From positions 585,836 to 649,835 of the forward strand of contig NZ_KI912613.1 of NCBI RefSeq assembly GCF_000519325.1: 64,000 bases of DNA, in the 5' to 3' direction. The notes under the pieces are model-generated. The model searched no databases and was not told where the DNA came from. It saw only the letters and a list, made by a program, of their open reading frames with translations. Source of the stretch: Patulibacter minatonensis DSM 18081 (GTDB lineage Bacteria; Actinomycetota; Thermoleophilia; Solirubrobacterales; Solirubrobacteraceae). Shown here piece by piece: positions 17,525-24,974 of this stretch; position 1 is the first letter of the stretch, and each line of letters opens with the position of its first letter. The position numbers were made by a program, and so were the translations under genes.

Positions 17525-18085
17525 ATGCCTGAGCCCGGGAACGCCAAGGACCGCCTGGTCGCCGAGCTGCGCCGGCACGCGCTGGTGATCGGGGAGGTGA
17601 CGCTGACGTCCGGGAAGACCGCGTCGTACTACGTCGACGCGAAGCGCGCCATCCTCCGGCCCGCGGGGTTCAAGGCCCTCGGCGAGCTCCTCGCCGTCGA
17701 GGTCGAGCGCCTCGGTGCCACGGCCGTCGGCGGCCTGACGATGGGGGCCGACCCGGTCGCCTGCGCCGCACTCGCCGGCGGCGCCGACGCCAACGCGTTC
17801 TTCATCCGCAAGGAGGCCAAGGCCCACGGGCTGCAGCGCCGCGTCGAGGGCCCGTTCCTCGGCGACGCCGACCGCTGCCTCGTGGTCGAGGACGTCGTCA
17901 CCACCGGCGGCTCGACGGTCCAGGCCATCGAGGCCCTGCAGGCCGAGGGGCGCACCATCGTCGGCGTCGTCTCCGTCCTCGATCGCCTCGCCGGCGGCGG
18001 CGAGCGCATCGAGGCCGCCGGCGGCGCCCCCTACGTCGCACTCACCACGATCGACGACGTCCACCCGGACCGTCCGGAGGCCTGA
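17525..18085 (+). CDS. pyrE: Orotate phosphoribosyltransferase
   Basis: 186 residues, type I PRTase fold. It converts orotate and PRPP to OMP in pyrimidine synthesis. Visible marks are the N-terminal hood, TLTSGKTASYYVDAK, the GADPVACAA segment, FIRKEAKAHG in the flexible catalytic loop, and the PRPP motif VVEDVVTTGGST. The ATG at 17525 lies 10 nt past a -10-like box (TAGCAT, 17509-17514). A small membrane protein gene follows after 3 bp, probably co-transcribed. Confidence 0.93.
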   Translation: MPEPGNAKDRLVAELRRHALVIGEVTLTSGKTASYYVDAKRAILRPAGFKALGELLAVEVERLGATAVGGLTMGADPVACAALAGGADANAFFIRKEAKAHGLQRRVEGPFLGDADRCLVVEDVVTTGGSTVQAIEALQAEGRTIVGVVSVLDRLAGGGERIEAAGGAPYVALTTIDDVHPDRPEA

Positions 18086-18088
18086 GCC

Positions 18089-18361
18089 ATGACCTTCCTC
18101 GGCGTCCTCGTCCTCTTCCTCGGCATGATCGTCGCCGGAGCCGGCGCGGGCCTCGCCCTCTTCGAGCGCGTCGCACCCCGCGGCACGCTCCGCCTCATGG
18201 GCATCGGCTCGGTCGTCGGCATCGTCGGCCTGGCGATCACCCTGTTCAGCGCCGACGAGAACGAGAAGCTCTCCGCGGGCACCTTCATCCCCCTCGCCCT
18301 CGTCGTCGCGATCGTCCTCTACGCCGCCTGGTTCGCGAGCCGCTCCGACCGCACCACCTGA
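18089..18361 (+). CDS. Small membrane protein, three predicted helices
   Basis: 90 residues with hydrophobic segments at about 3-23, 33-53 and 65-83. Only 3 bp separate it from pyrE, so the two are probably one transcript. No catalytic or binding motif is visible and I do not recognise the family. Confidence 0.7.
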   Translation: MTFLGVLVLFLGMIVAGAGAGLALFERVAPRGTLRLMGIGSVVGIVGLAITLFSADENEKLSAGTFIPLALVVAIVLYAAWFASRSDRTT

Positions 18362-18414
18362 CCCCCCGGCGGGCCCGCGCCCGCCCGAGGGGACGCACTA
18401 GGATTCCCCCTCCC

Positions 18415-18486
18415 GCCCCCGTAGCTCAGTGGATAGAGCAGTGGTTTCCTAAACCATGTGCGCAAGTTCGATTCTTGCCGGGGGCA
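18415..18486 (+). tRNA. tRNA-Arg(CCU)
   Basis: A complete cloverleaf: acceptor arms GCCCCCG (18415-18421) and CGGGGGC (18479-18485) with discriminator A; D arm GCTC...GAGC; anticodon stem GTGGT/ACCAT around loop TTCCTAA, giving anticodon CCU; T arm GCAAG-TTCGATT-CTTGC. CCA is not encoded. It decodes AGG, a rare codon here. tRNA-Arg genes are frequent integration sites, but I found no direct repeat of its 3' end in this window. Confidence 0.96.
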
Positions 18487-18598
18487 TGCTGGACGTCCGA
18501 GGATCGGCCTCCCGTGCGAGCGCGACCCCGCCGCGGGACCGCCCGCACGAAACCGGCGTTCTCCGGGGCACCCCGGCGGGGCGTGCGTTCGTCGGGGC

Positions 18599-18829
18599 AT
18601 GGTCACGCTCGACGACGGCGGGGCGTACGTGCACCTGATGCCGGGTGAGGCGTCGATCGTGCGCGAGTCGATCCCGCTCGACGAGCTCGACGCGGCGGAC
18701 CGGGTGCCGACGCTGGACGCGCTCACGCTCGACCTCGACCACTACGGGCGGCTGATCGGCATCCGGGTCGCCGGCGCGCCCGACTCGGTGCTGCTGCCGG
18801 CGCTGCTCGACGCGGCACGAGCCGGCTGA
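18599..18829 (+). CDS. Small DUF2283-like protein
   Basis: 76 residues. The pattern VTLDDGGAYVHL near the start and LTLDLDHYGRLIGIRVAG near the end resembles the short two-motif beta fold of DUF2283 proteins (D-x-D-x-x-G-R-L-x-G-I-E type). The molecular role of that family is unknown. ATG 18599 follows the tRNA by 112 bp and is the natural start. A large hairpin follows the stop. Confidence 0.55.
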   Translation: MVTLDDGGAYVHLMPGEASIVRESIPLDELDAADRVPTLDALTLDLDHYGRLIGIRVAGAPDSVLLPALLDAARAG

Positions 18830-18862
18830 GGGTCGGGAGCCGGACCGGAACGCACGACGGCC

Positions 18863-18915
18863 GGCCCGCCCCCGGGGACCGCCGGCACACTGGCGGGTCC
18901 GGGGGCGAGCGGGCC
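18863..18915. terminator. Large imperfect hairpin
   Basis: The left arm (18863-18885, GGCCCGCCCCCGGGGACCGC and on) pairs with the right arm (18891-18915, TGGCGGGTCCGGGGGCGAGC and on) around CACAC, with a small bulge. It lies after the gene ending at 18829 and within or at the end of the leftward reading frame described next. Confidence 0.65.
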
Positions 18916-19139
18916 GTGCCCGATCGGGTGGCGGTGCCCGCCACGTCGAGCCGCTCCTCGATCCCCCCGAGCGTCGTCGCGTACGCCTCGGTCATGTCGA
19001 CGTCGAGACGATCGGCGAGGACGAGGACCCACCGGAGGAACCCGGCGAGCTTGCCCTCGAGCTGCTCCGCCACGCCCCCCTCGGGCGCCCAGCGCCCCTC
19101 GAGGACCCGCTCGCCGGCGCTCCCGGCCTGCGCGAACCG
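18916..19139 (-). pseudogene. MazG-like fragment, possibly a decayed gene
   Basis: The leftward frame reads GERVLEGRWAPEGGVAEQLE, then LRWVLVLADRLDVDMTEAY, resembling the helical core of MazG-type nucleoside triphosphate pyrophosphohydrolases (E-x2-D/K-x-x-x-L-R-W-V-x2-L-A-D-x-L). An in-frame stop lies at 19140-19142 and the only early start is GTG 19073, inside the conserved part. The 3' half beyond the hairpin no longer looks like protein. This suggests a truncated or frameshifted gene; a short intact helical protein is the alternative. Confidence 0.35.
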
Positions 19140-19222
19140 TCACGGACGTGGCGCGCTGCCGCTACCGTGAGCGGTGCTCCGGCCATGTCGGGCCCGGAGG
19201 CTCCCCCGTCCCCGAGGTCCCC

Positions 19223-20215
19223 GTGCGCGCTTCACGCCCCGCCCTGCTCCACGTCCTGCCGCTGGCCGGCGCCGTCGTCGCCCTGGCGACCGTCGGCGTG
19301 CAGGCCGCGTCCGCCGCGTTCCTCGGCGAGGCGGAGGACCCGGCCGGGGATGCGACGGTGCCCGAGGCCGAGCGGGACATCACCGCCGCCGGGTTCGGGT
19401 ACGACCCGGCGACCGGGCGGATGGGTGCGGCGGTGCGCCTCCGGGGCCCGTCGGCCGGGGCGCCGGCGACGCTGATCGCCTACGCGGGCAGGCGCACCGC
19501 GACGGGCTGCGACCGCGGACCGACGATCGGGTTCGCGTCGGACACCGACCGGGACGACGCGTCGTGGCTGCGGACCGCCGCGGACGCGAGCATCGTCTCC
19601 CGGGGCCGGATCGACAAGGCCGGCGGGCGGTCGGCGCTGCAGCGCTTCGACGTCTCGAGCTCGGCGTTGCGGGACCTGAAGGCCGACTGCGCGCTGATCT
19701 CGACGACCGCGCTCGGCGACGGGACCACGATCTACGACCGGCTCTCGTTCGACCTGAAGGGCCAGCCGGAGCTCAGCCTCAGCACCGCCGGCCTGCCCAG
19801 CCGACTCACCGCGTCGTCCAAGCGGCACGCATTGCGGGTCGTGGTGCGGAACCCCGGGCACGGCCCCACGGGGAAGGTCCGGGTGCGCCTCGGGACGGTG
19901 CGCGGCATGCTCGCCACCCGGTCGACGGTGACGTTGCCCTCGATCGCGTCCGGGAAGTCGCGGACGGCGGCCTTCCGGGTCCGCTTCAGCAAGCGCGCCC
20001 GCCTGCGCACGGAGATCCCGGCGACCGCGAAGGCCGGGCGCCTGACCGTCGAGACGGTTCGCGACGTCCGCGTCCAGCAGCCGCAGGCACGGAAGCCGCG
20101 GCGCTCCGGTGGTGGCGGCGGGACGGGCGGGACGCCCTCGAGCTGCGTCCGGTACTTCCCCGACTTCTCCGGGGAGTCCGGCGGGTCGCTCGGCCTCGTG
20201 CCCTGCCTGCGGTAG
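19223..20215 (+). CDS. Secreted beta-rich protein of unknown function
   Basis: 330 residues from GTG 19223, which gives a basic start and a clear signal peptide (about 1-32, cleavage near QAASA). The mature part has DPAGDATVPEAERDITAAGF, a calcium-like acidic opening seen in secreted actinobacterial proteins, a beta-sandwich-like region, and a CARDB-like second region (about 205-295; LRVVVRNPGHGPTGKVRV). It ends with a Gly-rich linker and a Cys-containing tail. Two more Cys pairs may form disulphides. The track frame could start at GTG 19148, but that would bury the signal peptide. No function is assigned. Confidence 0.65.
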   Translation: MRASRPALLHVLPLAGAVVALATVGVQAASAAFLGEAEDPAGDATVPEAERDITAAGFGYDPATGRMGAAVRLRGPSAGAPATLIAYAGRRTATGCDRGPTIGFASDTDRDDASWLRTAADASIVSRGRIDKAGGRSALQRFDVSSSALRDLKADCALISTTALGDGTTIYDRLSFDLKGQPELSLSTAGLPSRLTASSKRHALRVVVRNPGHGPTGKVRVRLGTVRGMLATRSTVTLPSIASGKSRTAAFRVRFSKRARLRTEIPATAKAGRLTVETVRDVRVQQPQARKPRRSGGGGGTGGTPSSCVRYFPDFSGESGGSLGLVPCLR

Positions 20216-20237
20216 CGCGGGGCGCCTGCGCGTCGGG

Positions 20238-20255
20238 CGGCACGGCGCCGTGCCG
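20238..20255. terminator. Perfect 18-bp palindrome between convergent genes
   Basis: CGGCACGGCGCCGTGCCG reads the same on both strands and can fold into a 7-bp stem with a GCGC loop. It sits 22 bp after the secreted-protein stop and 56 bp before the tetR stop, so a shared terminator is the simplest role. Confidence 0.55.
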
Positions 20256-20310
20256 TCCGTCGTGCGCACGGCACCGATCCCGCGGCCGCGCGATCGACCA
20301 CCGGTCGGCC

Positions 20311-20955
20311 TCAGCCGTCGTCGGGTGCCGTCGCGATCGCGACCGTCGTCCCGACGATCGCGGCCACCAGCGCCGCGTCGTCGATCGCCAGCGTGCCCTC
20401 GATGCGCCCGGTGATGAGCGCGATCGTCGCGCCGCCGATCGCGGTCGCCCGGCGCCGGCGCTCGTCGGCGCTGATGGGGCTGTCGGGGAAGAACAGCGTC
20501 CAGCGCTCGGCGAGGAGGCCGAACAGCCCCGCGACGGTGCGGCGCCGCTGCTCCTCGAGCTCGCGCACGCCGATGCCCTCGACGAGCGCGGCCCGGCCCC
20601 GCCGGGGATCGCCGACGTAGAGGCCGACGATCGCGCGGGTCGCGACCTCGACGCGGGCGACGGGCTCCAGCGCGCCCGCCGCGATCGCGTCGAACGCGGC
20701 CGCCCGCAGCTCGCGGTCCAGGTCGTCGAGCAGCGCGCCGTAGAGCGCCTCGCGGGTGCGGAAGCTCTCGTAGAAGTACCGCTCGGTCAGCCCGGCGACC
20801 CGGCAGATCTCGGTCATCGTCGCCTCGGCCCAGCCGCGGGTGCCGACGACGTCGAGCGCGGCGTCGAGCAGCCGCGCGCGGCGCTCGGCACGGCGCTCCT
20901 CCGTCGACCGGCCGCCGTAGCGCCGCCCGCCGCCCGTGTCGTCCGCGCCGGCCAT
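20311..20955 (-). CDS. TetR-family repressor
   Basis: 214 residues. The N-terminal helix-turn-helix is typical of TetR (LLDAALDVVGTRGWAEATMT, then AGLTERYFYESFRTREAL). The C-terminal helical ligand-binding region is family-variable. ATG 20955 is chosen; the upstream extension would run through the operators. Two near-identical palindromes fill the 83-bp gap to the divergent P450 gene, so it very probably represses itself and the P450, released by an unknown, possibly hydrophobic, ligand. Confidence 0.9.
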   Translation of the reverse strand: MAGADDTGGGRRYGGRSTEERRAERRARLLDAALDVVGTRGWAEATMTEICRVAGLTERYFYESFRTREALYGALLDDLDRELRAAAFDAIAAGALEPVARVEVATRAIVGLYVGDPRRGRAALVEGIGVRELEEQRRRTVAGLFGLLAERWTLFFPDSPISADERRRRATAIGGATIALITGRIEGTLAIDDAALVAAIVGTTVAIATAPDDG

Positions 20956-20966
20956 CCCGCCGATCT

Positions 20967-20984
20967 TGACAGACCGCCCTGTCA
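20967..20984. promoter_or_regulatory. TetR operator 1 overlapping a -35 element
   Basis: TGACAGACCGCCCTGTCA is a perfect 6-bp inverted repeat (TGACAG...CTGTCA) with a 6-bp centre. Together with the preceding T it contains TTGACA, a perfect -35 hexamer, so a bound repressor would block polymerase. Confidence 0.8.
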
Positions 20985-21000
20985 GATGCCACGATCGCTT

Positions 21001-21020
21001 GTGACAGGACCCCCTGTCAC
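21001..21020. promoter_or_regulatory. TetR operator 2
   Basis: GTGACAGGACCCCCTGTCAC repeats the TGACAG-N6-CTGTCA palindrome of operator 1, 35 bp away centre to centre, and ends only 18 bp before the proposed P450 start. Confidence 0.8.
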
Positions 21021-21038
21021 TTCGAGGAGGACCGAGCC

Positions 21039-22496
21039 CTGAGCACCACCGCCCCCAGGCCGACACCCCGCGACGCCCCGAGCGCCGCCCCGCCCCCGTC
21101 GCGCGACCGCCGGATCACCCGCGAGGTCGTCCGCGACCTCCGCGACGAGCGGGCCGCCCGTCGCCGGCTCCCGCTGCCCGCCGGCGAGCTCCGCCCGAGC
21201 CTGCGCAACACGCTCGGCGTGACGACGGCCCCGCTCGAGATGCTCCTGCGCCACCAGCGGCGGTACGGCTCCGTCTTCACGCTCCGGCACGCCCACCAGA
21301 GCGTCGTGTGGGGCATCGGCGCCGAGGCCAACCACGACATCACCGTCAAGAACGCCGACGCGTTCTCGTGGCGCGAGAGCCGGTTCGGCGACCTGTGGCC
21401 GCTGCTCGGCGACAGCTTCTTCGCGATCGACGGGGCCTACCACCACGAGACCCGGCGAATGCTGCTGCCGGCGTTCCACGCGCGCTCGGTCGCCGACATC
21501 GCCCAGGGCGTCGTGGACGAGGCCGTCGCCGGTGCGGCCGAACTGACGCCCGGCACGCAGGTCGACGTGAACCACTGGGTCCGCGCCCTGGCGATGCGGA
21601 TCGCCCTGCGCGTCCTGGCCGGGATCCGCACCGACGCGGCCACCGAGCGCGAGATGACGGACCTCTTCGAGCGGGCGCTCGCCTTCCACGGCCTGCCGCT
21701 GCCCCTGCAGATGCTGCGCGGACCCCGGACCCCGTACGCCGCGATGCGCCGGTCCCGCGCAGCCCTCGACCGGCTGCTGATCGCGGAGATCGACCGACGC
21801 CGCGCGGCGGAGGATCCGGGCCCGGGCGTCCTCGGCATGCTCGTGGCCGCCACGGACGAGCAGGGCCGCCCGCTCCCCACCGGCGCCGTCCGCGACCACC
21901 TCGTGTCGCTGCTGTTCGCCGGCCACGACACCACGACGGCGACGTTCTCGTTCCTCGCGCACGAGCTCGGCCGCACGCCGGGCGCCCGTGAGGAGCTGAC
22001 CGCCGAGCTCGACGAGCGGCTCGACGACGGGCTGCCGACCGCGTCGACGATCGACGGGAAGGCGCTGCCCGTCCTCGAGCGCGTCCTCTCGGAGACGCTG
22101 CGACGCTACCCGTCGGCGTGGGTCGGACCCCGGCGGACCGTCGCCGACACCGAGGTCGCAGGCGTCCCCGTCCCCGCGGGCGTCGCCGTCCACTACTCCA
22201 GCTGGGTCACCCACCACCTGGAGGAGCTCTACCCCGATCCGCTGGCCTTCCGCCCGGACCGCTTCCTCCCCGGCGGCGAGGTCGACGCGCTGCCGAAGGG
22301 CGCCTACGTCCCGTTCGGTGGCGGGTCGCGGATGTGCCTCGGCAAGCGCTTCGCCGAGTACGAGCTCCGCGCGATCGTCGCGGCCGTGTACGGCCGGGTG
22401 CGGCTGGCCCCCGACCCCGCGCACCCACTGCGTCTGAGCTTCACCCCGACGCTCGGGCCGAAGGACGGGCTCGTGATGGCGGTCCGAGAGCGCTGA
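21039..22496 (+). CDS. Cytochrome P450 monooxygenase
   Basis: 485 residues if translation starts at CTG 21039. That codon follows a strong ribosome binding site (GAGGAGG, 21024-21030) by 8 nt, and its frame gives a normal P450 N-terminus (LPLPAGELRPSLRNTLG, EMLLRHQRRYGSVFTL); the next GTG, 21219, would cut into it. The I-helix has AGHDTTT, the K-helix ETLRRYP, and the haem loop FGGGSRMCLGKRF places the thiolate at Cys433. It uses O2 and electrons from separate redox partners, none of which is adjacent. The sequence style resembles the broad CYP110-like lipid/terpene oxidising group, but the substrate cannot be assigned. Confidence 0.92.
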   Translation: MSTTAPRPTPRDAPSAAPPPSRDRRITREVVRDLRDERAARRRLPLPAGELRPSLRNTLGVTTAPLEMLLRHQRRYGSVFTLRHAHQSVVWGIGAEANHDITVKNADAFSWRESRFGDLWPLLGDSFFAIDGAYHHETRRMLLPAFHARSVADIAQGVVDEAVAGAAELTPGTQVDVNHWVRALAMRIALRVLAGIRTDAATEREMTDLFERALAFHGLPLPLQMLRGPRTPYAAMRRSRAALDRLLIAEIDRRRAAEDPGPGVLGMLVAATDEQGRPLPTGAVRDHLVSLLFAGHDTTTATFSFLAHELGRTPGAREELTAELDERLDDGLPTASTIDGKALPVLERVLSETLRRYPSAWVGPRRTVADTEVAGVPVPAGVAVHYSSWVTHHLEELYPDPLAFRPDRFLPGGEVDALPKGAYVPFGGGSRMCLGKRFAEYELRAIVAAVYGRVRLAPDPAHPLRLSFTPTLGPKDGLVMAVRER

Positions 22497-22613
22497 GCGT
22501 CGTCTCCCGGCGCCTCCGACCGGCCGGACGACGCCGCGCCCTGCCGGTCGGACGTCGACACCGCACGCACCCCGACGGTGGACGGTCGCCGGATCGAGGG
22601 ACGGAGCGCGAGG

Positions 22614-22629
22614 TCGGCCGTCTGGCGGA
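22614..22629. promoter_or_regulatory. Degenerate copy of the island palindrome
   Basis: TCGGCCGTCTGGCGGA matches TCCGCC-N4-GGCGGA at 11 of the 12 fixed positions and lies 25 bp upstream of GTG 22655. It is the weakest and leftmost member of the set and has no clear -10 box at the 23-bp distance seen in others. Confidence 0.4.
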
Positions 22630-22654
22630 TGCCCGCGCTGGTACACCTCTCCGG

Positions 22655-23248
22655 GTGGACGACCGACACCAGCACGCCGTCCTCCGGCCGGACGTCGCCG
22701 TCGCCGAGCTGCGCGAGACGATCGACCGGACGTGCGCGACGGCAGCGTTCCAGGGAACGACGCCGAAGTGGTCGCTCCCGCCGGTCCGACGCCGGTGGCT
22801 CCGCACCAGCCGCGAGGGACCCGACGAGCTGCGACGCCGCCGGGCCGTTGCGTTGCTGCTGCTCGGGCTGCCGGGGTCCGCGTCGTACGACAGCGAGGCC
22901 GAGCACGCCCTGCACCTGGGGTCGGAGGATCCCGACGGGGCGGCGTGGAGCACGAGGGTGTCCGAGGCGTTCGACGAGATCCGCCGCCGCGGAGACGGAC
23001 GCCGGGGATCCGCCGAGCCGGCATGGGAGCGTCCGCGGCGGGGGGAGTCCGGGGTCCTCCGCCACTGGACCGACCCGGCGACCACCGGCGGCATGCACCT
23101 CGTCATCGCCAACCTCGGGGACGTCCCCGCTGCCGTGCCGGACGGATCGATCGCCTTCGCCTCCGCCGACCCGCTCGGCCCGCTGCGGTCGACCAGCGAC
23201 AACCACGACCTCCCACCTATGACGACCATCTGGCTCGCGCCGAAATAG
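22655..23248 (+). CDS. GH13 alpha-glucosidase C-terminal-like protein (truncated)
   Basis: 197 residues from GTG 22655. The middle part reads RRRAVALLLLGLPGSASYDS, very like the region after the catalytic SNHD motif in GH13 enzymes (R-A-A-A-L-L-L-L-A-L-P-G-S-x-Y-x-Y-x-G-E-E). Here the SNHD position is occupied by SLPPV and the YQGEE sites are changed. The end (GGMHLVIANLGDVPAAVPDG, then PPMTTIWLAP) resembles the C-terminal beta domain of these enzymes. It is too short for a barrel and lacks catalytic residues, so it is a decayed fragment or a repurposed regulator or binding protein. There is no GH13 partner in the window. Confidence 0.5.
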   Translation: MDDRHQHAVLRPDVAVAELRETIDRTCATAAFQGTTPKWSLPPVRRRWLRTSREGPDELRRRRAVALLLLGLPGSASYDSEAEHALHLGSEDPDGAAWSTRVSEAFDEIRRRGDGRRGSAEPAWERPRRGESGVLRHWTDPATTGGMHLVIANLGDVPAAVPDGSIAFASADPLGPLRSTSDNHDLPPMTTIWLAPK

Positions 23249-23303
23249 CGGGCCATCGCCTCCCGACGAACGACCTCCGGCCCGAGCCGCGACGACCACC
23301 AGA

Positions 23304-23319
23304 TCCGCCATTCGGCGGA
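23304..23319. promoter_or_regulatory. Island palindrome upstream of the TIR operon
   Basis: TCCGCC-ATTC-GGCGGA, perfect. Exactly 23 nt separate its end from a -10 box (TACCCT, 23343-23348), which itself is 9 nt before the ATG. Counting from the -10, the palindrome centre would be near -43, the usual place for a class II or LuxR-type activator. Confidence 0.7.
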
Positions 23320-23357
23320 TGGAGCGCCCCACGCCCCCGGGATACCCTCGGGCGCTC

Positions 23358-24974
23358 ATGGAGTGCACCGCCGCGATACCGGAGAAGGAGCGGCAGCCGA
23401 AGGCGCCGTCGCTCGTCAAGCCGCAGTTCCAACCACACGAGGGACCCGAGCCCTACTGCTTCGTGAGCTACTCGCACGCGAACTCGGACCACGTCTACTC
23501 GATCCTGAACGACCTCGCCGAGCACAACTTCCGGATGTGGTTCGACGACACGATGGAGATCGGCGACGACTTCCGGAAGGAGCTCCACGACCGGATCGCC
23601 GCGTGCGACGCGTTCCTGCTCTTCGTCTCGAAGGAGTCGATGAACTCGAAGTACTGCGGCATGGAGATCATCACCGCGCACGCCCTCGGCAAGCGCATCT
23701 ATCCCGTGCAGCTCGACGCCTCGGCGGAGATTCCCGCGGCACTCAAGCTCGTCCTCGAGAACCTGCAGCACGTCAAGGCGCACACCGGCGAGGACAAGTA
23801 CGTCCAGCGCCTGATCAAGAGCCTCCCGCCCGACACGATGCGGCGCCTGATCATCGAGGACGGGATCGTCACGAGCTGCGCCGACAACGGCACCGACGTC
23901 CTCGTCCCGGAGGGGATCACCGGGATCGGCGAGGCAGCGTTCAAGGAGTGCGTCAAGCTGCAGCGCGTGACGCTTCCGGAGTCCCTGCGCCGCATCGAGG
24001 ACCAGGCGTTCCGCGGCTGCTCGCAGCTCCGGGAGATCACCCTCGGCGAGCACGTGGAGTACGTCGGGCACAGCGCGTTCCGCGACTGCATCGGCCTCGA
24101 GCGCGCCACGCTGGCGAACCCCGAGACCACGCTCGCCGGGAGGACGTTCGAGAACTGCGCGAAGCTCGTGGAGGTCGACCTGCCCGACGCCACCGAGGAG
24201 ATCTTCGAGGCGGCCTTCAACTCCTGCGGTGCGCTCCGGCACTTCCGGTTCCCGTCGCACCTGAAGATCATCGGCGACTCCGCGTTCTCCGACTGCATCA
24301 CCCTCGACAACGTGGAGCTGCCCGACGGCGTGGTGAAGATCGACGCGCGCGCCTTCGCCGACTGCGTGAGCCTGAGCTCGTTGCAGCTGCCGCCCCGCCT
24401 GTCGAAGATCGGGCGGTACGGGTTCAAGGGCTGCACCTCGCTGCGCGAGATCGAGATCCCCGTCGGGGTGGACTCCCTCAACGGCGACGCGTTCCGGGAG
24501 TGCGTGGAGCTCGAAGCCATCCGGGTCGCGCCGGCCAACCGCTTCTTCAAGGCCGTCGACGGGGTCCTCTTCAACAAGAACCGCTCGGTGCTCGTGGCCT
24601 ACCCCTCGATGCGCGAGGCCAGCGAGTACGAGGTGCCCGACAGCGTCACCGTCATCAACCACTGGGCGTTCTGCCAGGCCGACCTCCTGCATTCGGTGGC
24701 CATCCCCGACAGCGTCGAGGTCGTCGGCGAAGGGGCGTTCTTCTCGGCCGAGAAGCTGGAGAGCGTCGTCCTGCCACCCTCCCTGGAGCGGATCGACGAC
24801 ATCGCGTTCCGCGACTGCGCGAGCCTCCGCCGTGTCGAGATCCCCTCGCACGTCTGGCACATCGGATGGGGTGCCTTCCTGAACTGCCCCGAGGTGGAGA
24901 TCGTGTGCGAGCCCGGCTCGTACGCCTCGCGGTACTGCGCCGAGCACGACGTTCCGCACCGGAGCCCTGAGTGA
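23358..24974 (+). CDS. TIR domain protein with BspA-type leucine-rich repeats
   Basis: 538 residues. The TIR domain (about 32-150) has FVSYSH, WFDDTMEIGDDF, CDAFLLFVSKESMNSKYC and GMEIITAHALGKRIYPVQLD; Glu103 sits where NADase TIRs carry their catalytic Glu, so NAD cleavage is plausible. Residues about 175-525 hold some twelve BspA/LRR_5 repeats of 22-24 residues (IGEAAFKECVKLQRVTLPES type), a likely ligand- or partner-binding surface. No signal peptide is present, so it acts in the cytosol. ATG 23358 is preferred over 23319, which lies within the palindrome. Its stop overlaps the permease start (GTGA). Confidence 0.88.
   Translation: MECTAAIPEKERQPKAPSLVKPQFQPHEGPEPYCFVSYSHANSDHVYSILNDLAEHNFRMWFDDTMEIGDDFRKELHDRIAACDAFLLFVSKESMNSKYCGMEIITAHALGKRIYPVQLDASAEIPAALKLVLENLQHVKAHTGEDKYVQRLIKSLPPDTMRRLIIEDGIVTSCADNGTDVLVPEGITGIGEAAFKECVKLQRVTLPESLRRIEDQAFRGCSQLREITLGEHVEYVGHSAFRDCIGLERATLANPETTLAGRTFENCAKLVEVDLPDATEEIFEAAFNSCGALRHFRFPSHLKIIGDSAFSDCITLDNVELPDGVVKIDARAFADCVSLSSLQLPPRLSKIGRYGFKGCTSLREIEIPVGVDSLNGDAFRECVELEAIRVAPANRFFKAVDGVLFNKNRSVLVAYPSMREASEYEVPDSVTVINHWAFCQADLLHSVAIPDSVEVVGEGAFFSAEKLESVVLPPSLERIDDIAFRDCASLRRVEIPSHVWHIGWGAFLNCPEVEIVCEPGSYASRYCAEHDVPHRSPE

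Noticed and set aside
21219-22496. P450 starting at GTG 21219
   Set aside because: It removes about 60 residues including the proline-rich N-terminal anchor region of P450s and has no ribosome binding site; CTG 21039 does.
23319-23357. ATG 23319 as start of the TIR gene
   Set aside because: It lies inside the palindrome and upstream of the predicted -10 box, so it cannot be on the same transcript.
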